NCBI GenBank assembly: GCA_963669155.1
Contig: OZ022576.1
Coordinates: forward strand, 33,985,842-34,049,841
DNA length: 64,000 nt
From: Arbacia lixula
Taxonomy: Eukaryota; Echinodermata; Echinoidea; Arbacioida; Arbaciidae
Reading direction: 5' to 3'
Under the pieces are notes generated by a model. It saw nothing but the letters and a program-made list of their open reading frames with translations. It did no database searches and had not been told where the DNA came from. A program made the position numbers and the translations under genes. How positions within the stretch are numbered: position 1 is the stretch's first letter; every line of letters begins with the position of its first letter. Positions 48,633-60,819 of the stretch are shown here, in pieces.

Positions 48633-50962
48633 GCATTTATGGTGCAGCTGTCTTCACCAGATGTGAACGTAGCCTCTATAATTTTAGATTTATGATTATA
48701 TATGAACAAGGGTCTTATCAACATAGTAGCCTTCAGGTTAATTAGCTAGGATGACATCTTTTTGAACATTCCACTTTCATGTCATAAATAGTAAGTGTCC
48801 ATGTGGTGCCATAAGTTGAATTTGCCAAAAGCTGGTTGGGAGGATCGTAGAATGTATAACAGTGATGTTACATTCATGACTGTAGTGAGAGTTGCTCTGG
48901 GGGTCTTTAAGTTGATTGTTCCTTCCAGGGGCCTATATGCTGATGGAATATCGATGTGTGTGAGTTATGATGATGTCAGGGATGAGTATTGACATAGAGG
49001 TTTGCTTGTCGTATAGGCTCAGCTGCACAATCTGTTCAGAGCTAACTGGCCAAACATTGAAAGAGGCACCTTCACACTAGTCATTTAGCCTGGTTCATGG
49101 TGATGTGATACTTGAAGGTAAGGTGTGAATTGGGATGGTGGGTGAGCTTGCTCTCATAGGCAATAGACTCTAAAATGTGTTTCAAGCTACATAACGTGGC
49201 TAACAGATACCTATGCATTCACACTGATTCTGCAGATTGTAAGATACCGCTATTTTGATTCATACAAGTATGAAAGAGGGCCAGTTTTCGAGGAGATTTA
49301 TTTTGTACATTCAGATGTTAACTTGCACTCATATGAAAAATGCATGTAAAAATCTTATGGATTACGATTTAGCAATCTTAAGTGGTTTGTTTTTGTGTCT
49401 TAAAGAATAATTTTTTGTTGGCGCGAATGTCTGTTACTCTCTGTCTTATTTCGCAAATCATGCATAATGTGGAAATCAACTACATTTTACAGTTAGGTTA
49501 CCTGATAATTCAAGGCAAGTTTGGAGAATTGTCTATCAATTTATGTGGGTACAATAGAGCCAACACAGTTAACAACTCACTCATGCTTGGCAGTCAATGT
49601 CTCATTTATAAGCTCGGGAAAGTCACCTTATTTCCTTATATGGTCAGAATCAAGTGTTATTCAACTTTCAGAGAGATTCTAAAGCAATTCTGAATGTAAA
49701 AGTGTTCCATTATCATTGCAATACATAGACAGATTTTAAAAATTTGTTTTCAATGATATGATGCTTCTTTCCTTGTTTGGAGTGATATTAGCATGCCTTG
49801 ATTGCGTGCATAAAGCCAGGAATGTGACATTACCGGATGTTGATGCCCAATGCTAATTTTTCACCTTGGTCCTGCCTAATTATGTCGCACGTTATCACCC
49901 AACTTGGCGCAAATTATGATGTCACAACACTTTTTGGTCATGTCTTTCTTTACTGTGAGGTGTCACATAATGGGGGAGTGTCATATTGAAAGTGACACTG
50001 GGCGCTTTGTTTTTTGATAGACTCATCCGTGCTGCTGATGTTTAGTGCCAGCTTTTACAGACACCATTGTCAGTCTGGGTCTTATAACATGGTGAGATTG
50101 CCAAGAGGCCCTGGGAATGTTTGAACTTTTGGCTGTAGTGTGGTCACAAGCTACTCGACTTTCACCATCTATTTTAGATTAATTCATTTGGACCTGCAAA
50201 GAATGACTTCTGAAAGGAAGCAAGCTAATTGTTTGTTTTGAGCTTGTGGTCCTTATGTACAGATTTGGGATAAGTGATATCGACATATGTTTTTGAAAAC
50301 ATGCATACATGTGCCACCATCTTTTACTGAACTAATTTGCAATAGTTACAAATTGTGCCTTGTGCAATATCTTTACAAGGAGGAGGATCTGGTATAAGAC
50401 ATAACTGCCAGGAACCCTTTTCAACCAATTTTTATGAGGAATCTTGAGACTTTACGAGCCCCCACGATGATCCTTGATGTAGAAGGAAGCTACCCATCAC
50501 AGGGGGAAATGTTTCAAAGTTTGCCCTGAAATCTGAGCCCACCTCATCTGAAGAATTATCTGATGCGGACAATTGCTTATTGATCTTGAAGAGGACGTGC
50601 CAAGCTGGTGGTAACTTCTCGTCTCCTCCTCCAAATTGAACTCCTGCTGAATCTTGAATTAGGGTTACGGGGTACTTAGCTTCCAAGCCCAGCCCCTCGC
50701 TTTACCCAAGCCCTTGTTTCGTCTGGAGGAGTTTTGAATGAAAAGTTTTTGGTGGGGTGCGTTTCAGCCGCCCCTCGTCCACACCCTGGGGGCACGTAAC
50801 AGCGGGCGCAAAGAGACGCGCACCGACTCCAAAGTGCAGGGGAAACATGAATGTAATGCAAGCTGAAGTTCATTGGCAGGGGATGCACTGTGGACGTGAA
50901 AGGGGAGAGATATGGTGAGGGAGACCTGGAGGGGAAGCGAGTGTAATTGGTCGAGGCATCTG

Positions 50963-51040
50963 TAGCCTGGCTTACAGGCTATTAGAGCAATTTAATCCAA
51001 ACTGTACGATAAACAGGTCTGGCGGCTGTAGACTAATCAA
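50963..51040 (+). repeat. TAGCCTG-type interspersed repeat
   Basis: TAGCCTG-GCTTA-CAGGCTA hairpin, then TTTAATCCAAACTGTA, AAACAGGTCTGGCGGCTGTA and GACTAATCA. It is a close match to 24623-24700. Confidence 0.7.
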
Positions 51041-51120
51041 TCTGTAGTTCTATACCGACTTGTCCTAAGGCCGACCTAGATGGAAGCAGGAATAGCTTTG
51101 TCATGACAGAACTGGCATGT

Positions 51121-51144
51121 TTAGGGTTAGGGTTAGGGTTAGGG
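51121..51144 (+). repeat. Interstitial telomere-type repeat (TTAGGG)4
   Basis: Four perfect TTAGGG units, 80 bp after the TAGCCTG-type repeat. TTAGGG is the telomere unit of most deuterostomes and many other animals. Confidence 0.95.
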
Positions 51145-51318
51145 TACAGTTTGAATGTAAATGTCAAACTGCCTGAAAACCAGGCTGGCATATCTGTAGT
51201 ACTGAGAAGTGAATTGGAAGAAGGGAGAGTTGATAGAGCAGAGATATGGTATTAAGGGAGAGAGAAAGATAGGGGTGCCTGTATTAAAAAGAGATAGAGA
51301 TTGAGGGATGGATTGATG

Positions 51319-51324
51319 AAATGA

Positions 51325-51361
<37 letters not shown>

Positions 51362-51364
51362 GAC

Positions 51365-51395
<31 letters not shown>
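51319..51395 (+). repeat. (GA)n microsatellite
   Basis: GA runs with GATA and GGAC interruptions. Minus-strand Ser-Leu frames are artefacts. Confidence 0.9.
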
Positions 51396-51396
<1 letters not shown>

Positions 51397-53085
51397 TGAG
51401 AAACAGATGTTGGTGAGAGAGGAGTGCAGAGATAGGAAGGGTGTGTGCTGCGGCAAGGGGAAGAGGAGTAAAGATAAGTAGAGAGGAGGAAGGGTGGGGT
51501 GGATGTGGTAAGAAGGTAGTCAATAGATATGCCTACATAGATAGCTGGATGGACATAAAACAGGTACAAACCTGAGCATAGGACCTTGTCCAGTGTGTAC
51601 CGCTTGATCAAGGCAAACCCAAGATCTCTCTGCAAGAGTCAAGAGCTCACTATACCATAGTGCTTTCACTGTAGATAGGGAGATAGATGAAAATATGTGG
51701 ATAAGTAGATATGTAGATATAGTAGATAGGTATATTATGATAGATCTATATATATATATAAATATATGTAAAGGTATGGAAAGAGGGAAGGAGATGAGGA
51801 GGAGGGAGATAAGAGGTACATTGGAAGAAGATGAGGGTGGGACCTCAGCAATGGTGGTTTGTGCTAATGGTTGGGAGATGATATATGGAGACGATGTAGA
51901 ACCCTAGGAGGTCCATTCGGACAGGACTGCCATAAAAATGAACGGGATCTTTCTGACATCATCTATTCCATACATGTCTCATCATGTTCTCTCTCAAAGT
52001 CTAAAAGTCTTTTATTCGGAAATATCTGAAAGTTTATTTCTCTTTGCTAGAATAAATAGTGCCGCCAGACTCCAGGATATTTTTTGATGTAAGTCTGATC
52101 AGGTGAAAAGTGATGTGCTAGAGTGCCAGGAATATACTTAACCTTCTCAGTCCCACGGGTGATAAACTGTGTTGTAATTGACTCATGATTATTACTTTTG
52201 GGTACTGAAAGGGGTAATGTGTGACTAACCACCACTAGCCCAGGATAGAGTCACCAGACATGGGATTTTACCTGCATTCAGTTTCTGACTCTCTGTTTCT
52301 CTAAATTACTAGTACGATTATTGTTCATATCATGAATATTAGTATTGAACTTCATACATACCGCCATCAGGAAAGAACATGAGGCGTGAAACATTAAAGC
52401 TGTCAAGGGAAACAATTTCTCCATATATGGTGTGACATCATAATTAATGGATTTTTTGCTGATGGACCCTTTTCTTCTTTCTGTGCAAGGCATTTAAGTG
52501 TTCATCTGCGATGCTAAGCAGTATGACATGATAGCTTTTTTGTGTGGAAATGACTACAATATTGGATTATAGAAGACAGAACTATATGCAGTTTACATCA
52601 AATGAATGACTGGCTCGAATGATTAAGGTAATTTCTAAATAATAGATGCAGACAACAACTGTGGAAGTGTATTTATCTGTCACATTTGTTTCTGTTATTT
52701 CATGATTTATAGCAGCAAAATCTGCAACTCATATGTCATCATATGAAAAGGGTTTCAAGTGGAGAAAGGGCAATTCCTCATTTGCCTCTCAATTTAGTTT
52801 TCTCTCTAGAAATAGTTGAAAGGCTTGTGGCTGTACCACTGTAACATGACGGGTGATTCAGTGCAGCATATGTTTGCTTGAAAGATGGCTGGTACAGTTG
52901 GTATGTGTTGGGTTATCTCGGGAGCATTGGCCTAGTTAGCCCTCTCTGTTACATGTTTGATAAGACATGGAAGATGGTTTGCACAGACAGATCAGTGTGA
53001 ATAAGAAGGGGATCCTGGTTGTGTTTTCATGTTAATATACAGAATGCACAATTGTGGTTTAACCTGAAATACATGTAATATGTCT

Positions 53086-53135
53086 CTTTGTATATATATA
53101 TTTATAGGCTCTTTGTATATATATATTTATAGGCT
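53086..53135 (+). repeat. 25-bp tandem duplication
   Basis: CTTTGTATATATATATTTAT followed by AGGCT, twice. Confidence 0.9.
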
Positions 53136-54104
53136 ACATTCATATTTAATTTATGTGGGAATGCATCTGGCATGTACAACTATGCTGTGTTTATTCCAAA
53201 ATGATTTTTTTAAAGAGTCTCATAGTCTCTGAGTCAAGAAGGGCATAAATAGTAACGTATAATATATCAGGAATACTTCAACATATTTTATTTCAAAGGC
53301 TGCTCAATGTTATTGCCGAAAGCTAAAATCTATCTATGATTTGTTGCCCCATTAGCAAGGTGCCTGCAATATAATGTTTGCCAAAGAAGAAAATCTACAA
53401 TGTATGTCGCAACCCCTTTTAGAAATCCACTTTGTTGATTTGATGGGGAAGTTAAATGCAATTACAAGCATAATTTGACAGGTGGGTGTGATGTATTTCT
53501 TCAAAATAGATTTTCTTGATAAAGCACTTATAATATCACCTTTTTGTTGAATAAATTTGGCACATTAACTGACAGGCAATTATCTGGATCTTGAGAATAG
53601 CTTGATCTGAATTTCGATCTCTTTTGTGTGAATGTGTTTTGTTTGTTGGACAGTAGAATTTGAAGTCGATGATAAATAGTTGTTATTCAGATGTTATCAG
53701 CCTCATCAGCACCGCACATTTTACCATGGATGATTTGTGCATGAAGTTTATAGATTGAAATCTTGACTTTATTCAGGTATTTCCTTATATTCACATACTT
53801 TCCAATAATCATGTTGGCCCCAAATCCATCCCATTTCAACCCCTTACTTTAAATGCAAGTCTTCCAATGAAGATTAAAATGTAACATTCATGTTGACTAA
53901 CTAACAAGCAGTTACATGAACATGTTACATTCTTCATCACATACCAAGTCTTGCTCCTTAAACATACTTTATTTTGATACATTCAGTGCTATCTCAATCA
54001 TAACATACCACACCAATGACTCACAGTGGTATCACACCTGTCCGTAACAAGTGGTCACTTATTTACGGCCTGATCAGTCTTGATGCTCACTGGTGGACCC
54101 CCCT

Positions 54105-54129
54105 GGTCTTTCCACGTATCGGAAAGACC
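54105..54129. repeat. 9-bp perfect stem-loop
   Basis: GGTCTTTCC, loop ACGTATC, GGAAAGACC. Confidence 0.8.
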
Positions 54130-55962
54130 GCCGGCTACTTTCGTGCCGGATTTTATTTGACTGTCTAAACAAATCTTGTGGCTGAATTTTATCAGAACCT
54201 GGTATTTCTTCTTTCTTGGGAGAGGTTGTGATCAATCAACCCATTCTTAACTCATGAATTTGGTAAAATTGCATATACCACAAAGAATTTTTAGAGCTTT
54301 TCGTCATCAAATTCCTATTGACCCCAATGTCCTATATAAAAAAAGTTTTGTTGGCAAGGCCCAAATTCTTATTTAGCCATTTGATTTATTTGGCTTTCCA
54401 TACTTAAAGTCAGGAAGTTTGAATGTAAAGCTAGCTTGTAATGTTCATTTAACTCACAAGTACTTTGTAGATATCCTGGCAATAACATCATTTCTTGTGC
54501 CCCCCTTTCCATGATTAAGATGTAACCCTCTTGGAAGACTGCCATTCATCTGCTGATGATTAATCCTGTATTAGGTTACTAGGGTGGATTCACATCCATG
54601 CAAGAAAACATCAAAATGGTCTAGACTGATTATAGCTGCTGGCATCTTCACAGACAAAGTGGTTTGAGGCACTCTTGGAGTCGTTTCTGTAAACTGGGTC
54701 CACAGACCTCCTCAGTTGGCTGTACTTGGGCCTTCTAGTGTCATGCGGGAACTGTTAATTATTGTTCTAAATCAGAATTGTGCGACAATGGCCTGGGTTT
54801 TGACAGCCCAGTTGATAAAGGCATGGTCCTTGCTATGTATACTTCTGCTCGAGTAAGCCGTGGACCACTCTGAACCACTTTCGGGATCGAAAGTGAAGAC
54901 AAACCCGTATCATTCTAACACAGAGATGAGCCATTCCTCAGGAGCAGTCCGAAGACGTGATTCATTGACTCCTTGAAGATGTGAACCCACCCCTAGAGAG
55001 TGGGAAGGGAAAGGGGAAGACCTGATTTGGTTTCTGTGCCATTTCCATCAGTCACCTGCTGGTCTCCAGGTAGCCCAATCCCTGAATATAACTGTGATTC
55101 AACCCTCCATAATAACAAGCAGACAAGATTAGTGATGCCATTAATTGATGCCACTATAGGGAGACTTCTTGCATGGTGGACGAAAAAACAGCAAAGCAAA
55201 CATGAGATTGGGGGTTAAAAGGGGACGCAATCTGTAAAAAGATTGAAAGACATGTTTGCCGCTGTGGTTTGGACAGCAATCTATGTTGGCTTGGTCAAAC
55301 TTTTTACTGGAGTGTGGTCTTATTTTTATTGACCCTCGCTGGAAAAGATGCAAATATCCAGAGGGTTTGTCATCAATAAAAACAAGTTTGCTGCAGTGGC
55401 GGTGATGAGGTAATGTGTGCTTTTCTGGTATCTTATCCTGTGGAAATCTTGGGTATTTCTGATTGAAGTCCTCGATGTGGGTGGACTTCCGGAATCCCAG
55501 CATGATAAGGTAGCTGTGATACAGTAGACGACCATTGTACCTGTGTGGTTTCTCTGGTCTGCTTCAGTTAGTCTGGTTACAAACAACCACCACCACCAGG
55601 GTTTCCTAGCTTTGCTGTTCTCCCTCTCAACATTCATTATAGTCTCAGAAAAACAATGAATGCTTTCATTGTACACCATACATTCTTTTTGTTTAGCACA
55701 TGGTTAATTTTTGTTATCACTCAGTATAATTGTTTCAGACAAGGTGGGTATATTAAGAATAATGTACTGCTGTTCTTGGGCTGCCTGTGTAGGTAAAACC
55801 ATATACATAGAACAAAGAAAAAACAAAAAGAAAGCAAAGGGCCATGCAGTAGCAAGTATTGATATTGTTGTGAGCCAAGTGAATTGACCATTTTTTTTTT
55901 TTATAAATAAACTGTTCCAGTCTGGTCTGAAACCCACCAAACTTTGTTGATCTTGTTATAAT

Positions 55963-56037
55963 GTAGCCTGTCTTACAGACTTTTGGACATCTTTAATTCA
56001 TACTGAAAGCAAAGGTCTAGTACCCGCAAGACTAGTC
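55963..56037 (+). repeat. TAGCCTG-type interspersed repeat, diverged copy
   Basis: TAGCCTG-TCTTA-CAGAC..., then TTTAATTCATACTG, AAAGGTCTAGTACC and GACTAGTCA, in the same order as the copies at 24623 and 50963. Confidence 0.6.
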
Positions 56038-57059
56038 ACTGTTTCATTCTCCTATTCTCTCCTTTTGTCTGAGCCTGAAACAAATTTAGAAAGGTTAGTC
56101 TACTGCAGCCAGACCCACTTATTGAATGACATAGTTCAAATAAAAAAACGCCCAGCAGCCTTAAAGCGAGGCTGGTTACTATGTGATGATATGGATGGCT
56201 TGCCACATCACAAAACAGGGCAGAGCTTCAGTGACCACAAGGAAATAAAATGACCTCCTCAATTAATATCTTATACTGCTTCAGGGAAGAAAACAACAAC
56301 ATATCATTACCCTTCCAAGCAGCTTGCCGTTACATCTTGATCTCCTTTTCAAGTAACAATTGATGTGGGTCATAAAATAATGACTGTCTTATGGTAATCA
56401 CGTTACTAATCAGGTGTGGTGATGTACATCTAATTGTGGGATGATATGGGTGGATTCCACCTACCTTTATATTCTTTCTTTACTGACCACACAAAATCCC
56501 CCCCCCCCAGCCACATCCTCAGGATTTCTTTTAAAGTGATAGGAAATGCTCTTAGCATGGAGGGGATAAGTAGGAACCAACACTTGATGAAATCTCTTGC
56601 ATGCTAATGCAGTTTGGTCAGTCTTTCTTTCCGTCGGTATAACAACTCCAAACTGCAAGGAGAAGCATCTTGAGAAAACAAAGAAAGCTGAGGTCATTGC
56701 ACCTACAAGAAGTATTTGTATTGACTGAGATGTCTACTTCTTGAGGTGCCGGTAGTTCAATAACCTCCATCCACAAGAAGCCCTGGACTTGATGCTTGTG
56801 ACATCCTTCATTTGCCTAGTCCTTTCTTGTGGGAGGCATGTTTGTCGAGCATATATTTGGGTATTTCTTGAAGACTTCTGGAATAGGCTACTCATGATTA
56901 AATTGACACCTGAGACGGTATTCTTGAGAGAGGCAGTTTAAATAGTGGCGAGGATGACCAAATTTACCGAGGTCAAATATGATGTCACCAAATCAGTTGT
57001 TCTTCCTGTGTATGGTCAGTCTGGCAAACACCATCTTGGATGGCAGAATCTCTGTGATC

Positions 57060-57330
57060 TCCCCTTCTTCGTTGTCTTTTCAATTTTGTATTTGTCTCTC
57101 TCCTTCCAGTCTCTCCCTCTCTTCCAATTCTTTGCTTTGTTAATCTCATTCACCCTTTATCTCATCTGTCTATCTGTTTCTCTCTCTCTCTTCCCCTCAT
57201 TTTGGAGCTCTCTCACTCTTCTTCTTTCTGTATCTTTCTCTTGTTTCATTTGCCTCTTCATTTCTATCTCTCTTCTCTCTTTTCTCCTCACGCTCTCTCA
57301 GTCCATCTCTTAATCCCTCCTCCTGGATCT
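57060..57330 (+). repeat. Pyrimidine-rich stretch
   Basis: Imperfect TCTC/TTC-rich sequence of about 270 bp. The frame at 56945-57313 ends in Leu/Ser-rich sequence for this reason and is not a gene. Confidence 0.8.
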
Positions 57331-59722
57331 TCTGTAAGTCCTTGTCCTCATTCATGATATTACTTGCTTTTACATCCCCAATTCATTCATCTAGCATTAT
57401 GAATTCATACACGTGGACTGATACTATACCTTCTATTGTAGTATGCTTTTCAAGCTCTCTGTGTTAGTAGTTAGCATCTTGTTAGTACATTCCTATCTGT
57501 GTTAAATCCATCTTGCCTACTGCTACCATCAGGGGAGCAGTTAGTCTAGAAGACAGACTGTCAACAGGTTTTCTGCGTTGCAAATTCTCAGCCCACGCCA
57601 CTGTTCCCTCGTGTGCGTACCCCATCAGTAAGTCATTAGGAACACATTGTAGGTTCTGTGCTCGTCAGCATGTCTAACATGTTAGCCTAGTTCTATGTGA
57701 CAGTTACACCATGTTCAAACCAAGCTTTCCTAAGCCGACCTGTCAACAGCGTCATTAGTGATATCTTAAATGACTTTGATAGATCATGTTGGAATGATTT
57801 GCTGTTACAAATTGTTGAAGTAGACCGGATTTGTACCATACTCAGCATTAAAGACATGCACAGGTCATTTGATGATTTTAATCTAATTAGCAATGAGAGT
57901 TATCAAACATAAGCATGTTTCGGAATTCATGATTAATGTTAATGACTCTCACTTTGCCCTGAGTCTGACATGTAAATGACATATTGTTTGGGGCTCGCTG
58001 TCTAACAAGTCACCCCTGTAATAAATCAAACATTTCCCAAGATGAATATGATATCTAACACAAGTGCTCTAATTATCATATATCTCAATCACGTCATTCA
58101 TTTCTAGACAGGCCTCTTGACCGAACTCCCTGTAGATTAAAATCATGTGCCGCCCAAGTTCTTATATCTTTATGAAGTGACGGTGGTAATCAGCAAACAA
58201 TATTTTTGAAAAATATAAGTGATCTCATAAACATATATTTTCACCGGCGGCCAACTGGTAGCAATTTGACCGAACTCCCAGAGGATGAGGTGATGATGAT
58301 TGCAGCTCACGAGGCTCGGGAGGCTGGGTAAGGCTGAACTTGAAGACGTTTTTTAAGGGGGAGTGAGAGAGTTCCGTTGGAAAGAGGAAAGTTATGTCTT
58401 GGGCTCACCCTTAAGAACTCCTTCGAGTATGGGGAGATGTTCAGGATCAAGACCTCAGCTGGAAGCAATCATGCTATCTTCTCTTTATAGTTCTGTCTCT
58501 TTCTCCTTAGAACTGTCTCCTTTATCAGAGGTCGGCAGCATCTGGAAGACAGTCGTGTATAGGAATAAACCCTCGCAGTGTGAGACCAGTCAGCTCTGAT
58601 TGGATAAGACAGGAAAGTCAGCAGCAAGATCAAAGCTGTGGATGCTTAGAAATCAATTTGCCAAAAGGAAATCTTCTCTGATGACGGACTCTGCTCTTAT
58701 CTCCTCCCATCTTTATGAGTTATTCCTGTGAAGAATCCTCCGAACAGCAACCTGTTCACTTTGGTATCTCTGCCCTGGTGTTCCACTAACCTAGTTTCTT
58801 GTTCTCTTTTTTCTTGATGCCTGCGCAATGTTTTTAATTCATGTGCCTCACAGCAACATGAATTACTACTCCGCAGCGTCTTGGGAGTATGACTTTCTTC
58901 TGTTTTATTGCTTCCTTCCTGCCCATGATCTTACCTGGGTCTGATGTCTTAATAGCCGGCGTATTGCCCTCTTTAAGTTGTGGTTAACGGAATTTCTCTG
59001 GGAGTTCATTGTTAGGGGAATGCATTTCGGAGGGGAGAGAGCAATAAAAGTATGCATGCATCAATCGGTGACTATCACAAAATAGAGAGAGCAGATGTTG
59101 TGCTTGTGCGGAATCACATTAAAGAAATATTGAAGGAAGCGCATAAATATCTGGTATAGGCCTATCGTTGATGGAGATGAGATTGCGCAGGTTAGAGGAG
59201 GGTGTGGAGGTTGAAAGATGAAGATGTGGGGGTGGGACTTGGAAGGATGAATCCAGAGAGGAAGAGACATGAGGCTAATAGAAACAACTTTTATCCTTGG
59301 CTAATGCTGTACTGATGGACAAACTTTCATGCAAGCCATACACCCACTTGGCTTCAATGGCCTTGATATATATTATTTTGTTTGAGTTGTTTTCTCATTT
59401 GAAATTGAGTTCCATTCAGTGTATTTATGGAATGGGTGGGAGAGAGAAATGTCCGTGGATGAAATATTTCTGATGCTTGTGTGAAATGCTCATTCAAAAA
59501 CATAGAGACTGTTGTAACATGTAGCATCTTTGTATTAGAATCATTGCTATCATTATGAATGTTTCCAGTCATGTTGTTATAAATACCATTGAAATCAAAT
59601 GATCTTCATAAGTGAGCCTAACATTATATAGCTATCTTACTGTTATAAATACGATAAAAATGAAATGAAAGTCTAGTATCCATCTTTATATGTGATTCTT
59701 CTCGTATATTTTTACTGTGCAG

Positions 59723-59828
59723 GTCTTGCTGAGCTTGGGACAGTGTGTGATTCCATGCGAAGCTGCTCCATCGTAGAGGACAATGGGTTGAGCGCTGCAT
59801 TCACTATGGCCCATGAGCTCGGGCATGT
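59723..59828 (+). CDS. ADAMTS: ADAMTS metalloprotease catalytic exon D (106 nt, phase 1/2)
   Basis: Two bases complete a Gly, then 34 codons follow, then GT begins a Val codon. The peptide starts [20 protein letters not shown] and ends [19 protein letters not shown] is the first part of the HExxHxxGxxH zinc site: His and His bind zinc and Glu is the general base. The third His must be in the next exon, which I did not find in 59829-64000. The acceptor is TTTACTGTGCAG at 59711-59722; the preferred donor is GTAAGT at 59829. An alternative GT at 59827 would drop two bases and is weaker. The preserved catalytic Glu and zinc His argue for an active protease rather than an inactive ADAMTS-like protein. 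Confidence 0.95.
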
Positions 59829-60294
59829 GTAAGTACCCACCCACTTTTGTCATCCTAAAGCTGATTGAGCACTGACAAATTACATAATGAACTCTTTATG
59901 TTTTCTGTTCACAACTACAGCTTGCAAAGTTGTTTTACCTACCTGTCTTGAAATTCTAGTTCTCATTAAAAGGAAAAGCTCACCCTGATAGAAAGTTGGT
60001 GTAAAGAAAAGCAGAAACATGAAAGAAACATTAGTGAAGGTTTGATGAAAATCTGTCTAAGGATAAGAAAGTTATGATCGTCATGTGCTAGGTGCTGTCT
60101 CATACTTGGGCAGGATGTCAATGTCTTTGTGCTGGATCATGGTAAATTGTATATGTCTTTACCCACATCCATCACTTTCACTGGATGTTGAGGGAAGGGG
60201 AGAGGTGGTTAAAATGTTGTCATGATTACTCAAGAGAAATGTGCATTTAATCTGTAGCAAGTTGACAGCACTGAATGAGAAGAACAGAAAGGGT

Positions 60295-60312
60295 GAGAGA
60301 GAGAGAGAAAGA

Positions 60313-60374
<62 letters not shown>

Positions 60375-60400
60375 GAGATGGAGAGAGAGGGAGAGAGAAG
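60295..60400 (+). repeat. (GA)n microsatellite
   Basis: A long GA run with GGGA interruptions. The overlapping frames on both strands are artefacts. Confidence 0.95.
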
Positions 60401-60759
60401 GGGAGGGGCGGAGAATAAGAGGTCACAAGTTGTGATTCTTGTTGCTTCCAGCTAATCATGACAGATCAGGATGCCATGCAGAAATGTGTTTTGAATGCAA
60501 AATATTTGTTTTACACAGACATCTCCAGAGTCTGATTATGCCCCTTTCATGGCACTCTAGGTGCTTGTATCACATCTTGCCAAGTTGACCTTCCGTTAAA
60601 CCTCAATTATCCAGCGTAGTAAGATTTGTACTTCCCTGACTGCAAATTAATACCAGCCCATTTATCATAATCACTTAGAAGTATGGGTTCGGCTAATGGG
60701 ACTTCATCCAGTCACCATTAATATCCCTCTCCTCCCTAGGATTAATGGAGGATTGGTAT

Positions 60760-60819
60760 GGGGCGGGGTGGGGTGGGAAAGGGGGCGGGGTGGGTGGGAT
60801 AGGGGGCGGGGGAGGGGGT
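60760..60819 (+). repeat. G-run cluster (G-quadruplex-prone)
   Basis: About ten runs of three to five G within 60 bp on the sense strand (GGGGCGGGGTGGGGTGGG and similar). It could form G-quadruplexes in the DNA or in the pre-mRNA. Confidence 0.7.

Larger units (their letters stand above)
47518..59722 (+). other. ADAMTS intron between exons C and D (12.2 kb, phase 1)
   Basis: The ends are GTGAGT at 47518 and GTGCAG at 59717-59722. It contains a diverged foldback copy (48226-48632), a TAGCCTG-type repeat (50963, 55963), a TTAGGG block, a GA block near 51300-51400 and a pyrimidine-rich stretch at 57060-57330. I see nothing recognisable in 48640-50950, 51410-53080, 53140-54100, 54130-55960, 56040-57050 or 57340-59720. 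Confidence 0.85.
1652..59828 (+). other. ADAMTS: ADAMTS-family metalloprotease gene, partial (four internal exons)
   Basis: The four exons listed separately splice in one frame to 118 codons covering the middle of a reprolysin-type (M12B) zinc metalloprotease domain. ADAMTS proteins are secreted, multidomain proteases that act on extracellular matrix such as proteoglycans. The joined product carries in order DPSIGN, an FCMWQ motif, HYDTAVLITR, EDICRSGPDCDTLG, a cysteine pair (VCD..RSCS), and AHELGH with the catalytic Glu and the first two zinc-binding His. Signal peptide, prodomain and the first part of the protease domain lie upstream; the third His, disintegrin-like, TSP1 and spacer parts lie downstream. 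From recalled family patterns, DPSIGN and GLAELGT resemble ADAMTS9/20, while TSNA..TLR.FC.WQ and HYDTA resemble ADAMTS1/4/5/8/15, so the exact subgroup is open. Family assignment is secure; orthology needs the full protein. Confidence 0.94.

Noticed and set aside
50432..50888. Two minus-strand frames of 84 and 70 codons in a GC-balanced segment
   Set aside because: No motif, no matching splice sites recognised, and no sign of repeat-derived coding.
55141..55679. Overlapping minus-strand frames of 120 and 117 codons
   Set aside because: Different frames over the same DNA with no recognisable domain; the lengths are expected by chance in 64 kb.
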